Positions 1-8,646 of a DNA stretch of 64,000 nt are shown in pieces. Each line of letters opens with the position of its first letter. Position 1 is the first letter of the stretch. The notes under the pieces are model-generated. The model was not told the DNA's origin. It searched no databases and saw nothing but the letters and a program-made list of their open reading frames with translations. The position numbers and the translations under genes were made by a program. The DNA is from Aeromonas diversa CDC 2478-85 (lineage in GTDB: Bacteria; Pseudomonadota; Gammaproteobacteria; Enterobacterales; Aeromonadaceae), in contig NZ_CDCE01000031.1 of the NCBI RefSeq assembly GCF_000819805.1, positions 62,001 through 126,000 on the forward strand, given 5' to 3'.

Positions 1-174
1 GGGGCGTGCGGTCAGCTGCATCAGCAGGGCCAGCAAGACCACGGACCAGATCACCCGGTGCGAGAGTAGCTCCCACATGTTGATGGTGGGCAGGAACTGA
101 TAGTAGAGGGGCAGCAATCCCCACAGGACGAAGGAGAGGGCAACCACGCCTGGTCCGAGTATGAGTGGCATCAT
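1..174 (-). CDS. rarD: RarD-type EamA transporter, N-terminal part only
   Basis: Only the first 58 codons lie in the window; the gene continues past base 1. The visible protein starts MMPLILGPGVVALSFVLWGL and holds two hydrophobic stretches separated by a short loop (LPTINMWELLSHRVIWS). The W-G-L-L-P-L-Y-Y pattern and the E-(L/I)-L-x-H-R-x-I-W-S motif are what I know from RarD proteins, ten-helix inner-membrane permeases of the drug/metabolite superfamily with poorly defined substrate. The two ATG codons in tandem leave the start uncertain by one residue. It is transcribed away from the glycosylase-like gene at 269, with a 94-base shared upstream region. Confidence 0.8.
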   Translation of the reverse strand, partial: MMPLILGPGVVALSFVLWGLLPLYYQFLPTINMWELLSHRVIWSVVLLALLMQLTARP

Positions 175-268
175 GTGTCTATTAAATTAAACGGTTGTGG
201 CCCAGTTTAGGTCTCTCACCCCTCGTGGACAAGCGGTCACGAAGGAAAAAATCGGTTAGCATGGGCGA

Positions 269-853
269 ATGGAAACCTTGCCCTGTCTGTTTGAGCGTAT
301 CCGCGCCTGTCGCCTCTGTGAGGCACAACTTCCCTTGGGTCCACGTCCTGTCATCCGTGGCAGCGAACAGTCACGCCTGCTCATCGTGGGTCAGGCACCG
401 GGTACCCGGGTGCATGCCAGCGGCATCCCTTGGGATGATGCCTCCGGTGAGCGACTGCGTCACTGGCTGGCCCTGGACAAGGATCGCTTCTATGACGAGT
501 CACATATTGCCATCATGCCCATGGGGCTCTGTTACCCGGGGCGCGGTCGTTCCGGCGATCTGCCGCCGCGTCCCGAGTGTGCCCCCCTCTGGCATCATCA
601 GGTGTTAGCCCTGATGCCCAACATAGAGTTGACCCTGTTGGTGGGGCAATATGCCCAACAGTTTTATCTGGGGAAGGGCTTTCGCGGCTCACTGACCGAG
701 ACGGTTACTCACTGGCGAGCCTTTGCGCCAACCCTGGTCCCCCTGCCTCACCCCTCACCGCGCAATACTCTCTGGCTCAAGAAAAATCCCTGGTTTGAGG
801 TCGAGGTGGTGCCCTTCCTGCGGCAGCGTGTCGCTCAGCTGTTGGCCACCTGA
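269..853 (+). CDS. Uracil-DNA glycosylase family protein, possible Fe-S type
   Basis: A 194-residue protein of the uracil-DNA glycosylase superfamily, which excises damaged bases to start base-excision repair. Seen: GQAPG at 41-45, the family's first active-site loop; HPSPRN at 161-166, the usual second active-site loop; and four cysteines spaced C14-x2-C17 and C88-x15-C104, the spacing of the [4Fe-4S] ligands of family 4 enzymes. It has not been matched to a named subfamily, and true uracil activity is inferred only. The last 19 bases overlap the convergent transporter gene at 835-1704, so the two 3' ends share sequence. Confidence 0.75.
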   Translation: METLPCLFERIRACRLCEAQLPLGPRPVIRGSEQSRLLIVGQAPGTRVHASGIPWDDASGERLRHWLALDKDRFYDESHIAIMPMGLCYPGRGRSGDLPPRPECAPLWHHQVLALMPNIELTLLVGQYAQQFYLGKGFRGSLTETVTHWRAFAPTLVPLPHPSPRNTLWLKKNPWFEVEVVPFLRQRVAQLLAT

Positions 854-1704
854 GGCTGAGTCTCGGGCGCCTTGCGCCCTCCACGGGCCATGGCCACCAG
901 GGGCAACACGATACAGAGCCCCCCCAACAGCAGGGGCAGACCGGGTTGCTCGTTAAAGAGCCAGATGCCGACGGCCACGGCGGCCAGCAGTCCAGTGTAC
1001 TCCGCCGCCGCAATCTTGCTGGCCTCTGCCTTGCGGTAAGCCAATACACACAGGCCCGCATAGACGACGATGAGGGCCGATGAGCCGAACGCCGGCCACA
1101 GCATCTGCCATTGCCAGGGGGCGCCCTCCCACCAGACCAGCCCAAGCACCAGAGGCATGCTCAGCACGTTGGTGAGAAACAGGGTCTGCACCACGGGTTG
1201 TTGCTGGGGCAGGCGTTTGATCAGCAAGTTATTCACGGCCATGGTCAGCGCGACCCCGAGCGCCGCCAGGGCGGCCCAGTTAATCTCGGTCGGACGCAAC
1301 ACGATGAGCACGCCGGCAAAGCCGAGCAGGGCGGCCACCACCTTCTGGCGCGACAGGGCCTCCCCCGCCAGCCAGACCGCGAGCGGGACCATCAAGAGCG
1401 GCGCGGCATAGAAGAGGGCGTTGGCGGTGGCGAGCGGCAGCCGGGTCAGGGCGACCACCATCATCACCACGCCGACGGCCCAGATATGGGAGCGCAGCAG
1501 ATGCCAGCGCAAGGCCACCGGTGGATGGCGGCGCAGAGACCAGAGCAGCAACGGCAGCAGCATGATGGCGGCCGACACCTGGCGAAAGAAGACAAACTGG
1601 AACACGGGTTGATCCGGCTCCAGCACCTTGACCAGGGCATCGGAGAAGACTGCGACTATGTTTCCCAGCACCAGATAGAGGATGCCGATCCCGACTGCGT
1701 TCAT
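835..1704 (-). CDS. EamA/DMT family inner-membrane transporter
   Basis: A 289-residue, strongly hydrophobic protein with about ten predicted helices in two repeated five-helix halves, as in EamA-domain drug/metabolite transporters. It starts MNAVGIGILYLVLGNIVAVF. I chose the ATG at 1704 because GGAGGT lies just upstream and the hydrophobic domain begins at once; the open frame runs much further upstream but that part reads as the antisense of the LysR gene. It is divergent from the LysR gene at 1795 with 90 bases between, the classic arrangement for a LysR protein controlling its neighbour (inference). Substrate unknown. Confidence 0.8.
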   Translation of the reverse strand: MNAVGIGILYLVLGNIVAVFSDALVKVLEPDQPVFQFVFFRQVSAAIMLLPLLLWSLRRHPPVALRWHLLRSHIWAVGVVMMVVALTRLPLATANALFYAAPLLMVPLAVWLAGEALSRQKVVAALLGFAGVLIVLRPTEINWAALAALGVALTMAVNNLLIKRLPQQQPVVQTLFLTNVLSMPLVLGLVWWEGAPWQWQMLWPAFGSSALIVVYAGLCVLAYRKAEASKIAAAEYTGLLAAVAVGIWLFNEQPGLPLLLGGLCIVLPLVAMARGGRKAPETQPQVANS

Positions 1705-1794
1705 ACCACCTCCACGATCATTGGGGGTAGGGTAGCCAGGGCTATGCCATCTAGTAAAATGATGAAAAATGACGACCCATGAGGTTTTTAGATA

Positions 1795-2691
1795 ATGAAA
1801 CTGCCCCCCCTGCGCGCCGTGCACTATTTCGAGGCGGTGGCCAGACTGCAGAGTTTCTCGCGAGCCGCGGCCGAGCTGATGGTCAGCCAGAGCGCCGTCA
1901 GCCATCAGATTCGTCTGCTGGAAGACTATCTGGGGGAGGCCTTGCTGCTGCGTCAGGGGCGGCGCGTCTCTCTCACGGCGGCAGGGGAGAGCTATCTGGA
2001 GGGGATCACGGCAGGATTGGGGATGATCGCCCAGGCGAGCGAACAACTGCGTGGCGGTGGTGAGATGCGGGTTCGCCTGGCGCTCTATAGCTCGTTTGCG
2101 GTCAAGTGGCTGATCCCACGTCTGAACGGACTGCGCCAGCAACATCCTGAGCTGGAGCTGGATCTGGAGATGGTGGCCGAAGATCCCCAGCTCTCGGATC
2201 GGGTGGCCGACTGCTTCATCACTGTATCGCCTCAGGCGCGCGGGTATAGCCACGATCTGCTCTATCGGGAGCGGCTGATGCCGGTGTGCAGCCGCCGTCT
2301 CTGGCAGCAGCTAGAGGGGGAGTGGCCCGCCTCTCTGTGGCAGTTGCCTCTGCTCTCGATTCAGGCCATCTACAAGGAGAAGGGGGAAGATTGGCGGCGC
2401 TGGGCCGAGGTCGGTGGACTAACCATTCCCCCCGAGGCGCGCATGCACCACTTCAGTCATATTTTGTTGGCGTTGGAGGCGGCCAACTGGGATCAGGGGG
2501 TGGCGCTCATCAACGATTACATGCTGCGCTCTGATGAGCCCAATCTGGTCAGGCTCCCTCTCCACCCCCTGGAGACGGGAGACAGCTTTTACTTCGTCTG
2601 CAAGCGCTCGCGCCTGCACGAGCCGGCCATCAGCCGGCTGCGCCAATGGCTCTGGATGGAGACCGAGGGAAGCCTGCGTCCACGGGACTAG
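1795..2691 (+). CDS. LysR family transcriptional regulator
   Basis: A 298-residue LysR regulator. The N-terminal helix-turn-helix (residues about 4-62) contains [20 protein letters not shown] and [14 protein letters not shown], the hallmark recognition helix; the rest is the periplasmic-binding-like effector domain. The wording ([15 protein letters not shown]...) resembles the GcvA/AmpR branch. It lies divergent to the DMT transporter (835-1704), which is its likely target, probably with an efflux or uptake substrate as inducer (inference). GAGG lies about 10 bases before the ATG. Its stop overlaps the stop of znuB on the other strand by four bases, so the two genes converge. Confidence 0.85.
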   Translation: MKLPPLRAVHYFEAVARLQSFSRAAAELMVSQSAVSHQIRLLEDYLGEALLLRQGRRVSLTAAGESYLEGITAGLGMIAQASEQLRGGGEMRVRLALYSSFAVKWLIPRLNGLRQQHPELELDLEMVAEDPQLSDRVADCFITVSPQARGYSHDLLYRERLMPVCSRRLWQQLEGEWPASLWQLPLLSIQAIYKEKGEDWRRWAEVGGLTIPPEARMHHFSHILLALEAANWDQGVALINDYMLRSDEPNLVRLPLHPLETGDSFYFVCKRSRLHEPAISRLRQWLWMETEGSLRPRD

Positions 2692-3467
2692 CTGCGCTTG
2701 AGCTGCGCCGCCACAAACAACAGGGCGGCACTCACCACCACCGAGGGGCCGGCCGGAGTGTCCTTGAACCAGGAGAGCAGCAGCCCCCCCACCACGGCCA
2801 GGCAACCGATCAGGGAGGCCAGCGCGGCCATCTGCTCTGGCGTGCGACTGAAGCGGCGCGCCGTAGCGGCCGGGATGATGAGCAGAGAGGTGATGATGAG
2901 GGCGCCGACAAACTTCATCGCCACCGCGATCACCAGGCCAATGAGTAGCATCAGGAGGGCGCGCAGCAGATCGACCCTGACCCCCTCGACCCTGGCGAGC
3001 TCTTCCGAGACCGTCATGGCCAGCAGCGGATTCCACCATCGCCACAAGACCAACAGCACCAGAGCGCCACCACCGTAAATCCAGAGTAGGTCTTGGGGTT
3101 GCACCGAGAGCAGATCCCCGAACAGATAAGCCATCAGATCCACCCGGACACTGTCCATGAAGCTGAGGGTGACCAGTCCCAGAGAGAGGGCGCTGTGGGC
3201 CAGAATGCCGAGCAGGGTGTCGGTGGCGACCAGCTGGTTGCGGCTCATGATGAAGAGCAGCAGGGCCATGGCCAGGCAACAGACCACGACCGCCAGGGTC
3301 AGGTTCACTTGCAACAGGATGCCCAGCGCGATGCCAAACAGGCAGGCATGGGAGAGGGTATCGCCAAAATAGGCCATCTTGCGCCAGACCACGAAGCTGC
3401 CGAGTGGGCCGGCCAGCGCGGCGATGCCGAGGCCGGCTGCCAGGGCGTAGAGAAGGAAGCTGTCCAA
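2688..3467 (-). CDS. znuB: Zinc ABC transporter permease ZnuB
   Basis: A 259-residue membrane subunit of the high-affinity zinc importer ZnuABC. Seen: eight or so hydrophobic helices and very well conserved family blocks such as [53 protein letters not shown] and DTPAGPSVV. The start is a TTG codon at 3467: AGGAG precedes it by six bases, it lies three bases after the znuC stop, and it aligns with the beginning of E. coli ZnuB as I remember it. It is therefore in an operon with znuC and probably translationally coupled. The promoter is the divergent Zur-controlled region near 4261. Confidence 0.96.
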   Translation of the reverse strand: MDSFLLYALAAGLGIAALAGPLGSFVVWRKMAYFGDTLSHACLFGIALGILLQVNLTLAVVVCCLAMALLLFIMSRNQLVATDTLLGILAHSALSLGLVTLSFMDSVRVDLMAYLFGDLLSVQPQDLLWIYGGGALVLLVLWRWWNPLLAMTVSEELARVEGVRVDLLRALLMLLIGLVIAVAMKFVGALIITSLLIIPAATARRFSRTPEQMAALASLIGCLAVVGGLLLSWFKDTPAGPSVVVSAALLFVAAQLKRS

Positions 3468-3470
3468 GGG

Positions 3471-4232
3471 TTACTCCTGGCGAGAGGGGATGCGGATAAT
3501 GGGTGTGTCGTGATGGTGATGATGCTCCCCGTCACAGTGGTGATGGTGGGTATAGACCGCCAGTTGTTCCTGTTCGGGACGGCCGAACAGCCGGGCGAAC
3601 TCGGGGTGGCGGGCAACACTCTCCGGTGCGCCGTGGCAGCAGACGTGGCCATTGAGGCAGATCACCTCGTGGGTGCTCGCCATCACCAGATGCAGATCGT
3701 GAGAGACCATGAGGACGGCGCAGTCGAGCTCTCGAGCCAGCTCGCTGATGAGCGCATAGAGCTCGACCTGGCCGCTGACGTCGACCCCCTGCACCGGCTC
3801 GTCAAGCACCAGCAGCTCAGGCTCTACGCGCAGGGCCCGGGCCAACAGGACGCGTTGCAGCTCCCCCCCGGAGAGTTGTTGCATACGATCCCCTTGCAGG
3901 TGCGTGGCTCCGACTCGGGCCAATACCTCGGGAATAGAGCGGCGTGCACCCCGTGCCAAATTGAGGAAACGCTCGACCGTCAGGGGGAGGGTGGGGTCCA
4001 GATAGATCTTTTGCGGTACATAGCCGATACGCAGACGAGGCACTCGCGTTATGCTCCCGCTACCCGGGGTGAGCAGACCCAACACCAGTTTGCTGAGGGT
4101 GCTCTTGCCGGCCCCGTTAGGGCCAACCAATGTTGTGATCTTCCCCTTCTCGAGGGAAAAGGAGACCTTGTCGAGCACGGTACGTCCCTCAAACGCGAGA
4201 GAGACATCCTTGAGCTCCACCAATGGGTTCAT
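3471..4232 (-). CDS. znuC: Zinc ABC transporter ATPase ZnuC
   Basis: A 253-residue ABC ATPase that energises zinc uptake. Seen: Walker [10 protein letters not shown] at 37-45, signature LSGGE at 120-124, Walker B LLVLDE at 140-145, and the H-loop histidine at 178 (VSHDLH). The C-terminal tail is rich in histidine (about residues 229-241, [13 protein letters not shown]), as in other ZnuC proteins, probably a metal buffer. It is the first gene of a znuCB operon and is divergent from znuA; the region between holds the Zur operator. In the family ZnuC dimerises on ZnuB at the inner membrane. Confidence 0.97.
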   Translation of the reverse strand: MNPLVELKDVSLAFEGRTVLDKVSFSLEKGKITTLVGPNGAGKSTLSKLVLGLLTPGSGSITRVPRLRIGYVPQKIYLDPTLPLTVERFLNLARGARRSIPEVLARVGATHLQGDRMQQLSGGELQRVLLARALRVEPELLVLDEPVQGVDVSGQVELYALISELARELDCAVLMVSHDLHLVMASTHEVICLNGHVCCHGAPESVARHPEFARLFGRPEQEQLAVYTHHHHCDGEHHHHHDTPIIRIPSRQE

Positions 4233-4260
4233 GAAGCAACTCCGGGGTTTACTGCAGCAA

Positions 4261-4283
4261 GAATTGTTATACTATAACATTTT
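4261..4283. promoter_or_regulatory. Zur operator between znuC and znuA
   Basis: A 23-base near-palindrome: left arm GAATTGTTATA, one central C, right arm TATAACATTTT. I know the enterobacterial Zur box as GAAATGTTATANTATAACATTTC, and this differs at only two positions. It sits between the divergent znuC and znuA genes, so zinc-loaded Zur would shut both promoters. It ends directly against the ATG at 4284, which is one reason to place the znuA start further down at 4326. Confidence 0.9.
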
Positions 4284-4325
4284 ATGACGACAATGTTACC
4301 ACGCCTGCCGAGCCGCCGAGAGCCC

Positions 4326-5210
4326 ATGAGACGCCTTTTTTTAACCCTGCTGATGCTGGGGACAAGCCTGCCCACCAATGCCATTGAGGTGTTGGCCACC
4401 CTCAAACCCATCGCCTTTATCGCCGCAGCCATCACGCGTGACGTGGCCGAGCCAGAGGTGTTGCTGCCGACCGGTGCCTCACCGCATGACTTTGCCCTGC
4501 GTCCCTCTGATCTGCGGCGTCTCAAGGAGGCGGATCTGGTCATCTGGGTCGGTCCCGAGTTGGAGAGCTTCCTGGTCAAGCCGCTGGCGGATCAACAGAG
4601 TGTGTTGACGCTGCTGACCCTGCCCGGCCTGCCGGTACATCGTTATGCCGAGGGTGAGGCGCATGATCACGACGAGCACGACGGCCATCACCATCACGGC
4701 AATCTCGATCCCCATATCTGGCTCGGACCCGATCTGGCGGGGCCGATCGCCCGGGCGATTGCTGCTCGCCTCGGTGAACTCGACCCGACCAACGCGGCTC
4801 GCTATCAGGGTAATCTGGTGCGTTTCGAGCAGGCGTTAGCCGCCAAGGATGCGCAGGTCAGAGAGAAGATGAAACCGGTACAGCAGAAGGGATACTTCGT
4901 GTTCCACGATGCTTATGGTTACTGGGAGCGCCATTACGGCATGCAGTCCAGAGGGCACTTCACCGTGAGCCCGGACCGGCGTCCCGGCGCCAAGACGTTG
5001 GTTACCATTCGCCGTGCCCTCGAGCAGCATCAGGCTCGCTGCGTCTTTGCCGAGCCTCAGTTCAGACCCGATGTGATTGAGTCCGTGGTGCGCAACACCG
5101 GGGCCAGGGTATTACTGCTCGACGAGTCCGGGGGGAGTTACCCCGTGGGGCCGGATGCTTACCTGTACTGGATGGATGGCATGGCAAATGCCTTTTCTGC
5201 CTGTCAATGA
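4326..5210 (+). CDS. znuA: Periplasmic zinc-binding protein ZnuA
   Basis: The solute receptor that delivers Zn2+ to ZnuBC in the periplasm. From this start it is 294 residues with a classical signal peptide (MRRLFLTLLMLGTSLPTNA). Likely zinc ligands are visible at H54 (GASPHDFAL) and H130 (LDPHIWLG), with a further conserved block in FHDAYGYWERHYG. A charged loop at about 113-124 (HDHDEHDGHHHH) is the His-rich loop typical of cluster A-I zinc receptors. An upstream in-frame ATG at 4284 abuts the Zur box and has no ribosome site, so I prefer 4326, where the signal peptide begins. Divergent to znuCB. Confidence 0.95.
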   Translation: MRRLFLTLLMLGTSLPTNAIEVLATLKPIAFIAAAITRDVAEPEVLLPTGASPHDFALRPSDLRRLKEADLVIWVGPELESFLVKPLADQQSVLTLLTLPGLPVHRYAEGEAHDHDEHDGHHHHGNLDPHIWLGPDLAGPIARAIAARLGELDPTNAARYQGNLVRFEQALAAKDAQVREKMKPVQQKGYFVFHDAYGYWERHYGMQSRGHFTVSPDRRPGAKTLVTIRRALEQHQARCVFAEPQFRPDVIESVVRNTGARVLLLDESGGSYPVGPDAYLYWMDGMANAFSACQ

Positions 5211-5549
5211 CCCCATTGCTTGCTGGGGTACGGCGCAATGAGTCGATCAAACAGAGGACTGAAGTAAAAAAATAAGCAACACAGTGCTTCTTTTTGTTGT
5301 CTATAGCTGCTACCAATTTGTAACAACTTGTTATTCTTTGCTCCCGTTTAATTCGAGCGGGAGCAGAAAAATGAAAAAAAATGTATAAATTTGCCTGCTT
5401 TTCTGCGCAATCCAGCAGTTTATGCATAAAATGCTACAAATTTGCCTTATTCGCTGAACTCTCCCGGATAACCTTGGTCCAAACAAAAAGTTCAGTCGTT
5501 CAGGCAAGCCAGATCGGCTAAAGGTAACAATCGCAATGCAGGATAACGG
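5211..5549. other. Intergenic region znuA-mepM, AT-rich, with dyads
   Basis: This 339-base stretch is much richer in A+T than its surroundings. It opens with a short hairpin (CCCCA 5211-5215 with TGGGG 5224-5228) that may end znuA, though no T-run follows. It then holds a perfect dyad TAACAACTTGTTA (5321-5333) and a hairpin GCTCCCG/CGGGAGC (5340-5364). No convincing gene is visible. The region must contain the mepM promoter; the dyad could be an operator, but I do not recognise the regulator. Confidence 0.4.
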
Positions 5550-6896
5550 ATGAAACGTCTCCGCCCCCTCGTGGCTCAGGCGGCCAGTTGGGAGCCACCG
5601 GTTCCTAGAAAACACTTCTACGCCATCCTCCTGTTGACTTGGGTCACCCTGTCAACCGTTGCCCTGTTGCCCGCTCCCGGTGACATACTCGAACAGCCCC
5701 TGCGCCTCGAGTTACCACTGGTCTCCCATGGCACGGCGACGAACGAAGACAACACCGAATTTAACACCATCCCGGATCATGAACTGGTCGATCCGAACGC
5801 AGAACAGAATGAAGGCGATGACATTCCCGCCGTGACCGAGCCCCAGTGGCTCGAGTACAAGATCCGCAGCGGTGAGACTCTCACCACCATCTTCAACCAT
5901 CTCGGTGTCTCCACCACCACCCTGTACAAGGTGCTGGATGCTGACAACAAGCACTATCTCTCCCGCCTCAAGCCCGGCCAGGTGATCGAGGTGCTCATCG
6001 ATGAACAAAACCTGCTGCAGCAGGTCAAGATGCGCCTCAACATCAAGGAGACCCTGGTGTTGGAGCGTAAGGGTGAACAGTATCTGCCGCGAATGATCAC
6101 CGAAAAAGTGACCTGGAAGCAGAACTCCATGGAAGGGACTGTGCGTGGCAGCTTCTACCAGAGTGCTCGTAACGCCGGCATTTCCCCCTCTCACATCCAG
6201 AAGATCGCCAACCTGTTCCAGTGGCGCATGAATCTGGCGAAGGAACTCAAGCAGGGTGACACCTTCCAGGTGCTGGTAAAGAGCGAGATGGTGGATGACC
6301 AGACTACTGGCAACAGCCAGCTGCTGGGGGTCGAGTTTGTCTCGGGTAAGCAATCGGTCTCGGCCTGGCTGGCCGATGATGGCAACTACTATGACGGTCA
6401 GGGGATGAGCCTGGAGCGCGGTTTCCGTCGCTACCCCCTGCACAGTCGTTACCGCATCACCTCCAACTTCAACCCGGCGCGTAAGCACCCCATCACGGGT
6501 CTGGTGCGGCCGCATGAAGGCACCGACTTTGCGACGCCGATCGGGGCACCTGTGCTGGCGACCGGGGATGGCGTTGTGCTCAAGGCGACCAGTCACCCTC
6601 TGGCCGGTACCTATGTGGTCATCCGCCACAGCCGGACCGTTTCCACCCGTTATCTGCACCTGAGCAAGCTGCTGGTCAAGCAGGGTCAGCGGGTGAAGAT
6701 GGGCGACAAGATTGCGCTTTCCGGTAACACGGGCCGTTCAACCGGCGCCCACCTCCACTACGAGGTGCGCATCAACAACCGGCCGGTGGATGCCATGAAG
6801 GTGAAACTGCCCATGGCCGAGCCTCTGTCGGGCAAGGCCAAGCGACAGTTCCTTGCCAAGGTGAAGAGTTATCGCAAGCAGCTCAGTGCCGGTTAA
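5550..6896 (+). CDS. mepM: Murein DD-endopeptidase MepM
   Basis: A 448-residue cell-wall hydrolase that cleaves D-Ala-mDAP crosslinks so new peptidoglycan can be inserted. Seen: an N-terminal membrane anchor at about 22-42 (FYAILLLTWVTLSTVALL), an OapA/LysM-like middle part (YKIRSGETLTTIFNHLGVS), and a C-terminal M23 peptidase domain. The zinc ligands and active site are in place: H322 and D326 (PHEGTDF), H401 and H403 (AHLHYEV). The position next to znuA is the same as in E. coli, fitting a zinc enzyme beside zinc uptake. Length is close to that of YebA/MepM. Confidence 0.95.
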   Translation: MKRLRPLVAQAASWEPPVPRKHFYAILLLTWVTLSTVALLPAPGDILEQPLRLELPLVSHGTATNEDNTEFNTIPDHELVDPNAEQNEGDDIPAVTEPQWLEYKIRSGETLTTIFNHLGVSTTTLYKVLDADNKHYLSRLKPGQVIEVLIDEQNLLQQVKMRLNIKETLVLERKGEQYLPRMITEKVTWKQNSMEGTVRGSFYQSARNAGISPSHIQKIANLFQWRMNLAKELKQGDTFQVLVKSEMVDDQTTGNSQLLGVEFVSGKQSVSAWLADDGNYYDGQGMSLERGFRRYPLHSRYRITSNFNPARKHPITGLVRPHEGTDFATPIGAPVLATGDGVVLKATSHPLAGTYVVIRHSRTVSTRYLHLSKLLVKQGQRVKMGDKIALSGNTGRSTGAHLHYEVRINNRPVDAMKVKLPMAEPLSGKAKRQFLAKVKSYRKQLSAG

Positions 6897-6897
6897 G

Positions 6898-6930
6898 AGA
6901 GAGCCCCTCGATGAGGGGCTCTCTGTTTAT
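6898..6930. terminator. Terminator after mepM
   Basis: A 12-base perfect stem (AGAGAGCCCCTC, 6898-6909, with GAGGGGCTCTCT, 6913-6924) and a GAT loop directly after the mepM stop. The T-run is short. It lies between two convergent genes and may serve both. Confidence 0.75.
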
Positions 6931-6935
6931 GGGGC

Positions 6936-7880
6936 TCAGTAACCCTTGTCGAAATCTATCTTCCCCTCGAGGGGCTGCCCCTCGATGAAACGGATGTAGT
7001 TGCGCACGAAGATCTGGGCCACATCCTCGGGAAAGCTATAGGCGCTGTTATGGGGGGTGATGACCAGATTGGGCTGGTTCCAGAGAGAGGAGTTTGGCCC
7101 CAGAGGCTCCTGTTCGAACACATCGAGTACAGCGTATCCCAGCTTGCCGGTACGCAGTGCCATGAGCAGGGCGTCGCTGTCGACCGCCGCACCACGCCCG
7201 ACGTTGAACAGAATGGCGCTCGGTTTGCAGTGAGCGAAGCGCTCGGCGTTGAAGATGTGGCGGGTCTCGCGGGTGGCAGGCAAGACGCTGACGATGACGT
7301 CGGCCTGGGGCAGCAGCTTGTTCAGCGCCGGCAGCTGATAGACTTGGGCAAAACCGGGGCGCTCGCGACCGCTGCGGCTCACCCCTAGCACCCGCATGCC
7401 GAAGTGCTGGCCGGTTTGGGCCAGGTGCTGGCCTATGCTGCCGGTGCCGAGGATCAGCAGGGTCTTGCCACGCAGGCTCTCGTAGGGGCGGCTCTGCCAC
7501 ACCTTCTGGCGTTGCAACTCACGATAGTGGGCGATCTGGCGAGTCAGGCTCAGCAGGTGGCCGAAGACATATTCGCTCATCAGGGGGCCGAAGATGCCGC
7601 GTACATTGGTGAGCTGATAGTCACGCCGCTCGCTCGGGCCGAGCAGGATATCGACGCCGGCATAGGTGGACTGCAGCCAGGTCAGTTTACGGGCCTGGGC
7701 CAACAGCGGCCTGGCCCGGGCTGGCTCGGCCATCAGGATGTGGGCCTCGGCGATGTGGGCCTGGGCCTGGGCTTCGTTGTCGGCGCGCAAGATACGCAGA
7801 TGGGGCAGGTTGGCCCCCTTGAGCAGCCGCTCGTAATGGGCGTTATCCTGGCTAAGCAGGAGCAGGGTGCGTTGGCTCAT
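6936..7880 (-). CDS. D-2-hydroxyacid dehydrogenase (NAD-dependent)
   Basis: A 314-residue member of the D-isomer-specific 2-hydroxyacid dehydrogenase family. Seen: the Rossmann motif LILGTGSIGQHLA, and the catalytic Arg, Glu and His in VGRGAAVDSDAL, DVFEQEPLG and TPHNSAYSFPED. The family reduces 2-keto acids such as glyoxylate, hydroxypyruvate or pyruvate; the substrate cannot be told from sequence here. I chose the ATG at 7880 (MSQRTLLLLSQD) because AAGGAA lies eight bases upstream. It converges on mepM and is divergent from yjaG. Confidence 0.88.
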   Translation of the reverse strand: MSQRTLLLLSQDNAHYERLLKGANLPHLRILRADNEAQAQAHIAEAHILMAEPARARPLLAQARKLTWLQSTYAGVDILLGPSERRDYQLTNVRGIFGPLMSEYVFGHLLSLTRQIAHYRELQRQKVWQSRPYESLRGKTLLILGTGSIGQHLAQTGQHFGMRVLGVSRSGRERPGFAQVYQLPALNKLLPQADVIVSVLPATRETRHIFNAERFAHCKPSAILFNVGRGAAVDSDALLMALRTGKLGYAVLDVFEQEPLGPNSSLWNQPNLVITPHNSAYSFPEDVAQIFVRNYIRFIEGQPLEGKIDFDKGY

Positions 7881-8019
7881 CAGCAGTTCCTTTCTTGTCG
7901 AGCGTGATGATCCCATCTTACCCTACCGGGTCTCGCAAGATAGCCGACCAGCGCTTTTCGTTTCTCGCACAAAGGCGCTTGCGATACAATCTTCGCCAAT
8001 TGATGAAGAGGAGTCCCCC

Positions 8020-8601
8020 GTGTTCGGTGAGAAGTTCTACAAGCGGCTACGAGAGCTGCAACCCTGGCAGCAGACCGTCTTTGCCCTGGCCCTGGCCGAG
8101 CGCATGTATCCCAACTACGCCCTGTTCGCCCAGGCATCCGGTTTTGGTCATGCCCAGGCCTTCCGTCAGACCCTGGACCAGATGTGGGAATACCTCACCG
8201 TCAAGGGCTCCCGCGTGAACCTGAGCGCCCTGCTCGAGGAGTTCGAGAGTAACATTCCCGAGCCCAACCGCTTCGAGAGCTATGGCGCCTATCCGGCCCT
8301 GGATGCCTGTGTGGCCCTGGGCTGCGCCTATAACTCGGTGATCTGCCGGGTAGGGGAAGAGGCGGAAGAGGCGAGCCACGCCTCCATCGGCTGTGTCGCC
8401 GGCTTCGTCGAGATGCTGGAAGGACGCGAGATGGAAGATGACGAGCTCTACGAGCACGAGCTCTTCGAGGCGGAGCTGGAGTTCCAGGTCGAGCTGCAAA
8501 AGCGGGTTGCCTTCGAGCGTGACAGCGACCGCATCCTGGCCATCAAGGCCTTCGCCGGTCAGGAGGGGGTCTCCAACATCGGCATCACCCTCGAGGATTA
8601 A
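8020..8601 (+). CDS. yjaG: YjaG, DUF416 family protein
   Basis: A 193-residue soluble acidic protein of the DUF416 family, function unknown. It matches my memory of E. coli YjaG at several places: ALAERMYPNYALF, YGAYPALDACVALG, and the ending ESNIGI/VSNIGIT. The start is GTG at 8020, with AGAGGAG seven bases upstream; the open frame reaches further up but that part overlaps the promoter region. No signal peptide or membrane segment. It is followed by a strong hairpin terminator and converges on the MarR gene. Confidence 0.88.
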   Translation: MFGEKFYKRLRELQPWQQTVFALALAERMYPNYALFAQASGFGHAQAFRQTLDQMWEYLTVKGSRVNLSALLEEFESNIPEPNRFESYGAYPALDACVALGCAYNSVICRVGEEAEEASHASIGCVAGFVEMLEGREMEDDELYEHELFEAELEFQVELQKRVAFERDSDRILAIKAFAGQEGVSNIGITLED

Positions 8602-8613
8602 TATTCCTCTCAT

Positions 8614-8646
8614 GAAAAAAGCTCCCAATCGGGAGCTTTTTTGTTT
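8614..8646. terminator. Bidirectional terminator yjaG / MarR gene
   Basis: Stem AAAAAAGCTCCC / GGGAGCTTTTTT with a short AATC loop. A-run on one side and T-run on the other suit both convergent genes. Confidence 0.9.

Noticed and set aside
1705..2253. Extension of the DMT transporter by about 180 residues at the N-terminus
   Set aside because: The extra part is antisense to the LysR gene, lacks hydrophobic pattern, and a proper ribosome site is found at the internal ATG at 1704.
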